NCBI RefSeq assembly: GCF_030269645.1 | Contig: NZ_BSTR01000003.1 | Location: 124,001 to 188,000, forward strand | Direction of reading: 5' to 3' | Length of the DNA: 64,000 nucleotides | Origin: Actinokineospora sp. NBRC 105648 | Lineage (GTDB): Bacteria > Actinomycetota > Actinomycetes > Mycobacteriales > Pseudonocardiaceae | Part shown: one piece after another, positions 34,936 through 42,969 of the stretch | Layout: the number at the start of each line of letters is the position of its first letter | Numbering within the stretch: position 1 is the first letter of the stretch | The notes under the pieces: model-generated | Database searches by the model: none | Seen by the model: the letters and a program-made list of their open reading frames with translations, nothing else | What the model was told of the DNA's origin: nothing | Position numbers and translations under genes: made by a program

Positions 34936-35429
34936 GGTGGTTCACCTGGGGTGTGGGGCAGCACCCGGCGCCGGTGGCCGGGGCATGGGGGTGGGGCGCC
35001 GGGTGCTGCGAGGTGGCCGACCGGGAGCGGACGCGCTCGTGGTCGGCTTGGCTTGGTGGATCTGGGGCCAGCGGCAGGCTCGATGAGGCGCTAGGTGGCG
35101 GAGTCGGCTGTGATGACGCTCGCGGTGGTCTTCATCTAGCGGGACGGGATACCGGGCGTCACCTCCTAGGGAAGCCGGTGGCCGTCCGTTGATCGCTGAT
35201 TGATGGGACGGGTGAAATGGTGCTTCCACCAGGGGAGATGGGGTTGGGACAGGTGGCTGGCAGTCCTGTCCCGCTGTCCCAATGGGGCTCTGTTCAAGGT
35301 CAGGGAGTCGGAAGGGATCGGACGTGTCCAAGCGGCGCCGAGGCTCCCGGGAGTCGGCACTCGGCGCGGGCCGTGGTGCGGGAGGCCGGCGGCGGCGGGT
35401 GCAGAGGCTGACTGCACAGGCCGAGAGGG
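34936..35429. other. Gene-free stretch with a duplicated fragment
   Basis: No convincing gene. At 35054-35105 there is a degraded copy of the 3' end of the neighbouring small gene (compare 35453-35508: GGAGCCAGCGGCAGGCT and the following bases), so part of the small-gene cluster was duplicated and decayed. Confidence 0.6.
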
Positions 35430-35741
35430 TTAGGCGGTTGGTGGGGTCTTCTGGTGGACCTGGAGCCAGCGGCAGGCTTCGATGACGCCGTAGGCGGTGG
35501 AGTCGAGGTTGTCGATCTCTAGGCCCTTGTCGAAGGTGCCTTCGGTGATGGAGTCCAGTACCTCGTTGGCGTAGCGGATCAGGTCGCGGAGGTCGTCGAC
35601 GAGTGAGGGGACGAATGACGGCCACGGGGTGCTGGGGTCCGCGGGCGCCGTGGTCTGGGGCGTGCGGGACAGCATGTGGGCGTCGCCGCCGGGAGGTGCG
35701 ATGGGCGTGTTGTCCGGGGTCGGGCGAGCGGGTGGGGTCAC
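35430..35741 (-). CDS. Small hypothetical protein
   Basis: 103 residues from a GTG at 35741, chosen because GGGAG lies 8 bases upstream; an ATG at 35858 would add a Pro/Thr-rich stretch with no ribosome site. The N-terminal 40 residues are proline-rich and disordered, followed by helices ending in STAYGVIEACRWLQVHQKTP, similar to the product of 34717-34935. It is divergent from the XRE-Nudix gene at 35972, sharing a 230-bp upstream region with it. Function unknown. Confidence 0.6.
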   Translation of the reverse strand: MTPPARPTPDNTPIAPPGGDAHMLSRTPQTTAPADPSTPWPSFVPSLVDDLRDLIRYANEVLDSITEGTFDKGLEIDNLDSTAYGVIEACRWLQVHQKTPPTA

Positions 35742-35971
35742 GGTGGTGTCTCCCGTAGTCAAATTGAGTGGGGCACCTGGGGCGGGGGTGGAAGGGGCAT
35801 TTCCGTGGTCGCTTCCGGGTGCCAGTGCAGTCAATCGACTCGATGAGGTGGTGACCATGGAGTTCAGGTCCGGAACGTGTCGGGTGCGGGTCGGGTTGTG
35901 GCTGGTTGGGCTACGTTTGGTCGATTTCGGCTGTTACGGTGGTGGCAGCGGGATTGCTGGAGGTGGCCTGT

Positions 35972-37438
35972 ATGGGTGCTGTTCGTCGGCGGGTGGAGCT
36001 GGCTGCCGCGCGTAAAGCGGCAGGGCTGACGCAGGAGCAGCTTGCTGAGGCGTTGCGGGTCGATCGTAAGACGGTGATCGCGTGGGAGACTGGGCAGCAC
36101 ACTCCGCAGCCGTATGTTCGGCCGAAATTGGCGCACTTGCTGCAGCAGACGACGGCTGAGTTGAACGTCCTTGTGGACGGTTCTGATGAGCCGGTGGCGA
36201 TTGATCGGGCCGATTTGGACGGTGCTTTTCGGTGGCTTGATGATCGTGCCGGGTGGGTGGATGGCACTGGTCGTCGTCGGGTCGGGGCTGCGCTGGCGGG
36301 TCTGCCGCGGCGGGGCGAGTCGGTTGGGCGTGGGGCGGTCGCAGATGCGTTGAGTCGTTACTACGGCGACGGGGGTCGGTACGTGGTCGGCGTGGGTGGG
36401 ACTGAGTTGGCGACCAGCGTGGTGACTCGGGCGGAGTGGCTGGATCTTGCGTGTCCGCTGGGAGCCGGAGGGGACGACATGGCGTTGTCGCTGGCCGCGT
36501 CACCGGACCCTGTGGTGCTAGATGAGCGCGCGGCCGACGTGGCTGTTCGGCGGCTGGCTGAGGCTGTTGCTGGAGGTGCGCGGCTGGCTGACGCGCCGAT
36601 GTATCGGCTGGTCGGTGTCGAGCCGGGACCTGCCGTGATCCGGGGGCGGGTCGAGGTCGCGTCGTTCCTGGACTACGCGTTGACGGTGGATCTGTTGGAG
36701 CGGGAGTTGGTTGACGCGCTCGCGGAGGAGCGGGACGAGCTGCCGTTGCGGGACGGGTTGCTGCCTGATCTGGCGTCGGTGTTCGGGCTGGAGGGACGCT
36801 TGTGTGCGGGTGGCGTGCTTGCACTGTGTGCGGTGGCTCGACCAGGTGATCCGTACACGGGGGAGCCGGACTATGCGCTGCTGGTGCAGGAGCGGTCGGC
36901 TGAGGTGGTGAACGCGGTCGGGCGGTTGGCGGTGATTCCGAAGGGGTTTCATGCGCCGTTGAACGATGTGCGTGCTGATGCGCGGATCGGGGCGACGTTG
37001 CTGCGGGAGATGGAAGAGGAGTTGTTCGGCCGCGGGGAGTTGGACAGCACTGGGGGTGCGCAGCGGGCTGCGGCGCCGATGCATCGGTCGCGGTTGTCTG
37101 AGCCGATGCGGTGGTTGACCGAGGTGCCCGGGCGGTTGCGGATGGAGTGCACCGGGTTCGGGCTGAATCTGGTGAGCGGCAACTACGAGTTCGCTTGCCT
37201 GGTCGTCATCGAGGATGACGAGTTCTGGACGCGGTTCGGTGGGCAGATCGAGGCGAATTGGGAGTCTGCGGGGTTGCGGCTCTATTCGTCGTTGGATGCC
37301 GATTCTGTGGAGCATTTGGCAAGGGACGAGTCGTGGAGCAACGAAGGGTTGTTCGCGTTCCTGCAGGGGGTCAGGCGGCTGCGTGAGGTCGGTGGGGAGC
37401 GTGTGGGTTTGCCTGCGGTTGAGTGGCGGGTGGACTAG
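35972..37438 (+). CDS. XRE-type HTH + Nudix-box-like protein (copy 1)
   Basis: 488 residues from ATG 35972, which follows GGAGG by 8 bases. An XRE helix-turn-helix occupies about residues 5-55 (AGLTQEQLAEALRVDRKTVIAWETG). The middle is unrecognised. Residues 315-355 contain VIPKGFHAPLNDVRADARIG and then LLREMEEELFGR, which fits the REUxEE core of a Nudix box; the preceding Gly/Glu positions fit only loosely. It ends with a conserved WSNEGLFAFLQGVRRL block. A paralogue of the same architecture lies convergently at 37785-39308. It probably binds DNA and a nucleotide-type ligand. Its stop codon overlaps that of the cupin gene by 4 bases. Confidence 0.75.
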   Translation: MGAVRRRVELAAARKAAGLTQEQLAEALRVDRKTVIAWETGQHTPQPYVRPKLAHLLQQTTAELNVLVDGSDEPVAIDRADLDGAFRWLDDRAGWVDGTGRRRVGAALAGLPRRGESVGRGAVADALSRYYGDGGRYVVGVGGTELATSVVTRAEWLDLACPLGAGGDDMALSLAASPDPVVLDERAADVAVRRLAEAVAGGARLADAPMYRLVGVEPGPAVIRGRVEVASFLDYALTVDLLERELVDALAEERDELPLRDGLLPDLASVFGLEGRLCAGGVLALCAVARPGDPYTGEPDYALLVQERSAEVVNAVGRLAVIPKGFHAPLNDVRADARIGATLLREMEEELFGRGELDSTGGAQRAAAPMHRSRLSEPMRWLTEVPGRLRMECTGFGLNLVSGNYEFACLVVIEDDEFWTRFGGQIEANWESAGLRLYSSLDADSVEHLARDESWSNEGLFAFLQGVRRLREVGGERVGLPAVEWRVD

Positions 37439-37788
37439 TTGGTCGCGGATGGCCAGCGGACGGTCATGACGATGGACGGTGCCAGGGCTTCCCATGAGTG
37501 GTCGATGCCCGCACCCCACATGATGTAGTCGCCGGGACGGGTCATGGTCTTGGTGCCTTCGGTGAGGTCCACGCGGAAGTGGCCTTCGACCAGGATGACC
37601 AGGGTGGTTCGCTGGTCGTCGGAGGTCCACTCGGGGCGTTTGTCGCCTTCGGGGTGGGTGCCCCACTTGACCTCGACATCCTTCGAGGCGCGGATGCCCT
37701 GGGACGGGTCGATGAAGTGGCCGACCAGCCAGCCGCGGGTCTCGGTGGTGTCGTCTGCGGCGTTTCCGCTGGACCAACCGTGGCTCAC
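37435..37788 (-). CDS. Small cupin-domain protein
   Basis: 117 residues from a GTG at 37788 that overlaps the stop of the upstream XRE-Nudix gene (GTGA), so the pair is translationally coupled. The single cupin barrel is visible in EVKWGTHPEGDKRPEW, TTLVILVEGHFRVDL and PGDYIMWGAGIDHSWEA; His and Glu residues available for a metal are present but not in the exact canonical spacing. Cupins of this size bind small ligands or act as isomerases. Here it may supply the effector sensed by the XRE-Nudix regulators. It converges on copy 1 with a shared CTAG at the two stops. Confidence 0.8.
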   Translation of the reverse strand: MSHGWSSGNAADDTTETRGWLVGHFIDPSQGIRASKDVEVKWGTHPEGDKRPEWTSDDQRTTLVILVEGHFRVDLTEGTKTMTRPGDYIMWGAGIDHSWEALAPSIVMTVRWPSATN

Positions 37789-39308
37789 TTGCCGATCTCC
37801 CATTCGATTGGTGGCATGTTCACTCGTTCGCCTCCGGTTTCGGTGAGGCGTCGGAGTCCTTGCAGCATGGCGAAGAGTCCTTCGTTGCTCCACGCTACAT
37901 CACCCAATAGTTCGCCTACGAGGTCTGGGTCTTGGGTGGAGTAGCGGCGCAGTGCTGACGATTCCCAGTTGGCTTCGACCATTCCGCCGAACTGGTCCCA
38001 GAATTGTTCGTCTTCGATGACGATGAGGCTGGCGTATTCGTAGTTTCCGCTGACCAGGTTGAGGCCGAAGGCGGTGCATTCCATGCGCAGACGGCCGGGT
38101 GCTGCGGTGAGCCAGCGCAGGGGCTCGGAGAGGCGGGTGGGGTGCATGGGGTCGGCGCTGCGTTGGTCGCCGATGGTGCTGTCGATGTCGGCGCGGCCGA
38201 ACAGTTCCTCTTCCATCTCGCGCCGCAGGGTGGCGCCTACCTGGGCGTCGGCGCGGACGTCGGTGATGGGCTGGTGGAAGCCCTTCGGGATCACCGCGAG
38301 GCGGCGGGCGGCGTTGACGACGTGGCCGGAGCGCTCTTGGACGAGCAGCAGGTAGTCGGCTTCGCCGCGGAAGGGGTCGGCGGGTCGGGCGATGGCGGTC
38401 AGGGCCAGGGCTCCACCTGCGCAGAGTCGGTTGGCGACGTTGAGCAGCGTGGATGTGTCCGGTAGGTAGCGGTCGCGCAGAGGCTGGGACCGTGTTCCGG
38501 TGGTGAGGGCGTCGATCAGTTCGCCTTCGAGTAGATCCATCGTGAGCGCGTACTCGACGAACGGGGCGATGCCCGCGGTGCCGCCGATGGTCTGCGGGCC
38601 GATGTCGATACTGGTCAACCGATACAGCGGGCTGTCGACCAGGCGGACGCCGAGGGTGAGGGTTTCGGCGAGTCGGTTCACTGCGGCGGTGGCGGCTTGT
38701 TCGTCCAGGCCGAGCGGCACGTCGGGGATGCTGGTGGTGGCGCGTAGGCGGTCGTGGCGGGGGAGCAGTGGGCACGCGAGGTCGAGCCAGGTCGGGCGGG
38801 TGTGGATGCTGGTGGCGAAGTGCTGGTCGCCGAATCGGGCGCGGTAGAGGCCGTGGTCGCCGTAGTACTCGGTGAGGGCTGCGGCGACGTCGGCTTGGGT
38901 GACTTGGGCGCGGCGGTGGCCGCGGTCTTGGATGTCGTGGGTGGTCAGCTCGGTGGTGCGGGCGGCTACGCGGTGGCGGGCTGTTCCGGCTTGCCATCCG
39001 GCGTGGCGGTCGAGCCAGTCGAGGGCGGCGCCGATGTTGGGGTCGCCTGCGAGTCGGTCGTGGGTGGGGCTGGGGGCCGTCGTGGTCAGGGCTGTGAAGC
39101 GGGCTTTGGCGGCGGGTGTGGCCCGGTCGAGCGCTGTGTCGAGGAGCTGTTGCATTTCCGATTGCGGTTTTGCCGTGGGTTTCTGGTGCCAGGCGGCGAC
39201 GGTGCGGGCGGATATGCCAAGGTGTGCGGCGAATGCTTCCTGACTGAGGCGTAGCGCGTCCTGCAGAGCGCACGCCGTGCGGCCGGTCCAGGCGCTAGCC
39301 CGGGTCAT
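37785..39308 (-). CDS. XRE-type HTH + Nudix-box-like protein (copy 2)
   Basis: 507 residues from ATG 39308. The N-terminal HTH (LRLSQEAFAAHLGISARTVAAWHQKP, about 15-45) differs from that of copy 1, while the remainder aligns along its length, for example LVQERSGHVVNAARRLAVIP, TLRREMEEELFGR near residue 362, and AFGLNLVSGNYEYASLIVIED. Divergent DNA-binding heads on a conserved body suggest the two copies read the same signal at different operators. An array of 11-bp-spaced repeats lies directly upstream (39318-39360). It is coupled to the cupin gene by a 4-base overlap. Confidence 0.75.
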   Translation of the reverse strand: MTRASAWTGRTACALQDALRLSQEAFAAHLGISARTVAAWHQKPTAKPQSEMQQLLDTALDRATPAAKARFTALTTTAPSPTHDRLAGDPNIGAALDWLDRHAGWQAGTARHRVAARTTELTTHDIQDRGHRRAQVTQADVAAALTEYYGDHGLYRARFGDQHFATSIHTRPTWLDLACPLLPRHDRLRATTSIPDVPLGLDEQAATAAVNRLAETLTLGVRLVDSPLYRLTSIDIGPQTIGGTAGIAPFVEYALTMDLLEGELIDALTTGTRSQPLRDRYLPDTSTLLNVANRLCAGGALALTAIARPADPFRGEADYLLLVQERSGHVVNAARRLAVIPKGFHQPITDVRADAQVGATLRREMEEELFGRADIDSTIGDQRSADPMHPTRLSEPLRWLTAAPGRLRMECTAFGLNLVSGNYEYASLIVIEDEQFWDQFGGMVEANWESSALRRYSTQDPDLVGELLGDVAWSNEGLFAMLQGLRRLTETGGERVNMPPIEWEIGK

Positions 39309-39317
39309 CGGATTCCC

Positions 39318-39360
39318 GTTTGTGCGGCGTTTGTGCGGTGGTTCTGCGGTGCTTGTGCAT
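39318..39360. promoter_or_regulatory. Four 11-bp-phased repeats upstream of XRE-Nudix copy 2
   Basis: GTTTGTGCGG occurs at 39318-39327 and 39329-39338, then GGTTCTGCGG at 39340-39349 and GCTTGTGCAT at 39351-39360, all at exactly 11-base spacing. This puts the copies on one face of the helix, 10 bases before the start codon at 39308. Probable operator for the adjacent HTH protein. Confidence 0.65.
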
Positions 39361-39413
39361 GGGGATTCGTGGTGAATCGCCCTTGAATTATGGGTATGGA
39401 AATCACCTGGATC

Positions 39414-39794
39414 TCACCGCTTGCGCCGGACGTGCCGGGCGACGTCGCTCAGGTCGCGTTGCATGGTGTTGAGCTGTTCGGTGACCTCGGTGAGTCGCCG
39501 TTCGAGCGAGTCCAAACGCGACAGGACACGGTTCTCGGTGTCGACGCGTTCATCAGTGCGCGGCGGGATTCGGCCTTCGAGCACGGCGCTGAGGTGTTCG
39601 GGGTGCAGGCCGAGTGTGGTCGAGAGGGCTTCGAGGGTGCGGGCGCTGCGGCGGCGTTCGACGGTGTGGTGTTGCAGTTCGCGGACGATGGCCTGCGAGA
39701 CGTGGGAGCGTTCGGCAAGTTCGCGTTGGCGCCAGCCGAGCGCTGTCACGCGGTCGTTGATGACGCTCGCGACTGCCGACCAGTCTTCCGACAC
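39414..39794 (-). CDS. XRE-family transcriptional repressor of the mobility module
   Basis: 126 residues from a GTG at 39794 with GGAGGAA five bases upstream. The HTH occupies about residues 20-75 (LGWRQRELAERSHVSQAIVRELQ), followed by a coiled-coil tail (LSRLDSLERRLTEVTEQLNTM) that probably mediates dimerisation. It is divergent from the excisionase-led operon at 39933, the arrangement expected for a maintenance repressor of an integrative element. It should be cytosolic and bind the 138-bp intergenic region. Confidence 0.85.
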   Translation of the reverse strand: MSEDWSAVASVINDRVTALGWRQRELAERSHVSQAIVRELQHHTVERRRSARTLEALSTTLGLHPEHLSAVLEGRIPPRTDERVDTENRVLSRLDSLERRLTEVTEQLNTMQRDLSDVARHVRRKR

Positions 39795-39932
39795 GTATTC
39801 CTCCGTGCTCCGCCTTCGGGGCTGAGATTAGCGGTTCCGTTCTTGACCCGCTGCCGTGTGGGCATTCGCCCCGGCAGATCAGACCACTTCTCGGGACGAA
39901 ATCATCCCGTCTCAGTACTGAGGACTTCCACC

Positions 39933-40139
39933 ATGAGCACCGCTATGTCCACGGCCGGGCGATCGGCCTTTCACACCATTCACGAGACGGCTTGGATTCT
40001 CGGTGCTCCGCTGTGGCGGGTGCGTCGGGCGATCCGGCGGGGGTCGCTGCGGACGGCGCGGCGGCATGGGCGCCTGGTGGTGCCCGGTTGCGAGATATCG
40101 CGGTGGCTCGACGCCGCGGGGGTGCGACGTGAGCACTGA
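39933..40139 (+). CDS. xis: Excisionase-like HTH protein
   Basis: 68 residues from ATG 39933, with GAGGA 8 bases upstream. It is a MerR/excisionase-type winged helix (HTIHETAWILGAPLWRVRRAIRRG...VVPGCEISRWLDAAG). Such proteins bend DNA at att sites and bias the integrase towards excision. First gene of the mobility operon; its end overlaps the start of the WhiB-like gene by 11 bases. The symbol is given by role and position. Confidence 0.8.
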   Translation: MSTAMSTAGRSAFHTIHETAWILGAPLWRVRRAIRRGSLRTARRHGRLVVPGCEISRWLDAAGVRREH

Positions 40140-40452
40140 GCTGCGGTTGATCGGGATCGCGTGGCGGCTGGATCGGCTGCGCTGGGTGCCGACTGAGGTG
40201 TTGGACGAGGTCGTGCGGCGGGAAGGCGAGTGGACGACGGACCCGCCGGACTGGTCGGGGACCGATCGGGAGGTGGCTGCGGAGCTGTGCTCGGGGTGCT
40301 CGGTTCGGGACGAGTGCCTGGAGCTGGAGTTGCGGACCGCGGGGGCGGACACGGTGGGCGTGTGGGGCGGGCTGGGGGATGAGGACCGGCGCGCGCTGTA
40401 CCCGTTCTGGTTGCGTCGTGGTGAGCGGGTCGAGCGGGGGCCACTCGCATGA
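40129..40452 (+). CDS. WhiB-like protein with only three of four cluster cysteines
   Basis: 107 residues from GTG 40129, overlapping the excisionase end. CSGCSVRDECLEL and the GVWGGLGDEDRRAL turn are diagnostic of WhiB iron-sulfur proteins. The first cluster Cys, expected about 20-30 residues earlier, is missing; that part reads EWTTDPPDWSGTDRE, so Asp may substitute or no stable cluster forms. WhiB-like proteins modulate sigma-factor-dependent transcription in response to redox state or nitric oxide, and several occur on actinobacterial phages and integrative elements. It is coupled to its neighbours by overlaps on both sides. Confidence 0.8.
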   Translation: MSTELRLIGIAWRLDRLRWVPTEVLDEVVRREGEWTTDPPDWSGTDREVAAELCSGCSVRDECLELELRTAGADTVGVWGGLGDEDRRALYPFWLRRGERVERGPLA

Positions 40453-40766
40453 TCAATCTGACGGTGACGCAGGTGCTCGCTGGTGGTGGCGGGCTGGTGG
40501 TGTTGTTCCTGGTCTGGCGGGCTGGGGCTCGACGGGCGAAGGCGGCGGCTGAGGCCGCGCGCGGTGGTGCGCGGTTGGTGTCGCTGGTGGGGCGGGTGCT
40601 GTTCAACGCGGGGCTGATCGTGGCCGTTCAGTGGGTCGTCATCACGCATCAGGGTGGCCCGTGGTTGTTGCTGGCGGTGCTCGGGTTGCCAGCGCTGTTC
40701 GCGGCCTATGCGCTCACTCGGGCGTTGACGGTGACGACGGTGGACAACTCGCGGCGGCGGCGATGA
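40449..40766 (+). CDS. Small two-helix membrane protein of the transfer module
   Basis: 105 residues from an ATG overlapping the preceding stop (ATGA). Hydrophobic segments lie at about 7-25 and 48-66 plus 70-90, separated by a basic loop (RAGARRAKAAAEAARGGAR). Small membrane proteins of this kind precede the Tra/FtsK gene in conjugative actinomycete elements and may help anchor the translocase. No sequence family is recognised. Its stop overlaps the start of the ATPase gene (ATGA at 40763-40766). Confidence 0.7.
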   Translation: MINLTVTQVLAGGGGLVVLFLVWRAGARRAKAAAEAARGGARLVSLVGRVLFNAGLIVAVQWVVITHQGGPWLLLAVLGLPALFAAYALTRALTVTTVDNSRRRR

Positions 40767-42829
40767 GCGGGGAGCTGGTGAGGGCCGCGCTGGACGCGGA
40801 GCTGGTGGAGTCTGCGCCGGTGCGGCCGAGGGTGTCGTGGTGGATGCGGTCGCCGTGGGTGCCGGTGTGGCTGAAGAGCTGGCGGGATCTGGTGGCGGTC
40901 GTGGTGCGGGCGCCGTGGGCGGTGCTGGGTGCTGTGGTGCGCGGGCTGGTGATGGTGGCGCGGTGGTGGCGTCGGTGGGTGACGGTGCGGGACTACCGGG
41001 ATGCCGCGGAGCAGTCGGAGAAGTTGGCGGACAAGTTCGAGACGATCCGAGCGTTGACGCTGTTCCGGTGGAAGGTGACCGCGGCTGTCCTGGTGGTCGC
41101 TGCGGTGGTCGTGGCCGTGCTGGACCTGCTGTACGGGGTGCTGTGGGTCGTGCTGGGGCTGGTGGCCGTGGTCTTGGCTGTGCTGGGACGGCGGCGTGAG
41201 GGGAGTCCGGGGCGGCGGGCGGTGTTGGCGGGGCCGCGGGCGTTGACCTGGACGATGGACCCGCAGGTGCTCATCGATGCGTTCCGTGACGCGAAGCTGA
41301 TCGGCAAGGACGAGTCGCTGCGGTTGGTGGAGCGGGCGACGCGGGCCGGTGCTGGGTGGGCGGTCACGGTGGACCTGCCGGCGACGCGCAAGGCGACCGA
41401 TGTGATCAAGAACCGGGAGGCGTTGGCGTCGGCGCTGGCTGTGGATGAGGTACAGCTCAGCGTGGAGCGGGTGCGCGGCAACGGTGGGCACGCTGGTCGG
41501 GTGGCGATGTGGGTTGCCGATGCCGATCCGTACGCGACACCACCGGTGCGGACGCCGTTGTTGGATGTGGAGCGGTGGGACGCGTGGCGGCCGGTGCCGT
41601 TCGGGCGGGACGCGCGGGATCGGCGGGTGGACTTGCCGCTGGTGTGGACGTCCGTTCTGGTGGGTGCGATTCCCAGGCAAGGCAAGACGTTCGCGGCTCG
41701 GTTGGCTGCGGCGGGGTTGATCCTGGACCCGTTCACGCGTCTGTATGTGGCGGATTTCAAGGCCGGGAAGGACTGGGACGCCGCTGGGCAGGTGGCGCAC
41801 CGGTTCATGTCGGGGGATGACCCGGAGCACGTGTTGGCGCTGGTGGGCTGGTTGATCGAGCTGGTGTCCGAGGTGCAGGGCCGGTTCCGGCGGATGCGTG
41901 CGTTGGACGACGTGGTGTGTCCGGAGTCGAAGGTGACTCCGGCGATGTCGCGGGACATGCCGATCACGGCGTTGTTCGTGGATGAGGTGCAGGTGCCGTT
42001 GGAGGACCGGACGCCGGTTCGGGTGCACGATCGGCGGCTGGCGGCCGGTGAGTACGTCGGGGAGTTGCTGACGTGGTTGGCGAAGAAGGGTCCTGCGGCG
42101 GGGATCGTGCTGGTGTTGGCGACGCAGCGGCCGGACTCGAAGACGATTCCGTCGGGGTTGCGGGCGGTGTTGGGGTCGCGGTTCGCGTTGCGGGTGATGG
42201 ACTGGCGGGACTCGAACATCGTGCTCGGGGAGCAGATGAACACCCGTGGGTATGACAGCAGTCGGCTGTTGGCGTCGCACAAGGGTGTGGGCATCCTGCG
42301 GCCGGACGGGGAGACCCAGGCCGGGGCGGATGTGCTGGCGGTGACGGTGCGGACGTTCTACATGCCGAATGAGGATTGGCGCACCATCTGCGCTCGCGGC
42401 CGGGAGCTGCGGGAAGCCGAAGGGACGCTGACCGGTCAGGCCGCTGGGCAGGACACGGCCCTGGTCCTCGATCACACGGCGGCGGCGAAGGCGATCGGGG
42501 CCGGTACGGGTGCTGGTGGGCCGGTGTGGTGGCCGGGTGGGTTGCCGGAGCCGTTGGCGGCGGTGGTGGCTTACCTGGGTGATGACCTGGAGGCGCGCGA
42601 GTTCGTGCCGACCGCGGAGTTGGTGGAGGCGCTGGAGGTCGAGCCGACAGCGTTCGCCCGGCAGATGGTCGGGCTGGGGTGCAAGCCGCTGCGCAACCGG
42701 ACACCTATGGAGGACGGCGAGGTCAGACGGGTACGCGGCTACCTCACCAGCGACATCCGCGCGGCGGTCGAGCAGGCATCTCGTGGTGATTTCAGCGCTC
42801 CTGTCGACGCCGGACCGAGCGAGTCGTGA
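40763..42829 (+). CDS. FtsK/SpoIIIE-type DNA translocase (Tra-like transfer ATPase)
   Basis: 688 residues. Two hydrophobic helices at about 105-145 (TAAVLVVAAVVVAVLDLLYG, VLWVVLGLVAVVLAVLG) anchor it in the membrane. The motor domain has Walker A VGAIPRQGKTFAA near residue 302 and Walker B ITALFVDEVQ near residue 402, with LVLATQRPDSKTI after it. A winged-helix end (about 590-670) could bind DNA clt-like sites. In AICE-type elements one such hexameric translocase moves double-stranded DNA between hyphae. It is the last gene of the coupled transfer operon. Confidence 0.88.
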   Translation: MSGELVRAALDAELVESAPVRPRVSWWMRSPWVPVWLKSWRDLVAVVVRAPWAVLGAVVRGLVMVARWWRRWVTVRDYRDAAEQSEKLADKFETIRALTLFRWKVTAAVLVVAAVVVAVLDLLYGVLWVVLGLVAVVLAVLGRRREGSPGRRAVLAGPRALTWTMDPQVLIDAFRDAKLIGKDESLRLVERATRAGAGWAVTVDLPATRKATDVIKNREALASALAVDEVQLSVERVRGNGGHAGRVAMWVADADPYATPPVRTPLLDVERWDAWRPVPFGRDARDRRVDLPLVWTSVLVGAIPRQGKTFAARLAAAGLILDPFTRLYVADFKAGKDWDAAGQVAHRFMSGDDPEHVLALVGWLIELVSEVQGRFRRMRALDDVVCPESKVTPAMSRDMPITALFVDEVQVPLEDRTPVRVHDRRLAAGEYVGELLTWLAKKGPAAGIVLVLATQRPDSKTIPSGLRAVLGSRFALRVMDWRDSNIVLGEQMNTRGYDSSRLLASHKGVGILRPDGETQAGADVLAVTVRTFYMPNEDWRTICARGRELREAEGTLTGQAAGQDTALVLDHTAAAKAIGAGTGAGGPVWWPGGLPEPLAAVVAYLGDDLEAREFVPTAELVEALEVEPTAFARQMVGLGCKPLRNRTPMEDGEVRRVRGYLTSDIRAAVEQASRGDFSAPVDAGPSES

Positions 42830-42849
42830 GCAGGGCCGAGGAGACCACC

Positions 42850-42969
42850 GTGCGACTCCCCACCGAAATTCCCGTGCTCAATCAGCGCGCGAGTCGAACT
42901 CTTCTTGCCATACTGGTCGAGCTGACCACTGTCGAACTGCTGGACGAAGAGGTTGACCGTGACTCGTGA
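42850..42969 (+). CDS. 39-residue ORF preceding the recombinase
   Basis: GTG at 42850 follows GAGGAGACCACC, an excellent ribosome site. The product is MRLPTEIPVLNQRASRTLLA then ILVELTTVELLDEEVDRDS, short and amphipathic with an acidic end. It overlaps the recombinase start by 11 bases, suggesting coupling. I recall similar short ORFs ahead of actinobacterial serine recombinases, but the function is unknown; it may simply deliver ribosomes to the recombinase start. Confidence 0.55.
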   Translation: MRLPTEIPVLNQRASRTLLAILVELTTVELLDEEVDRDS

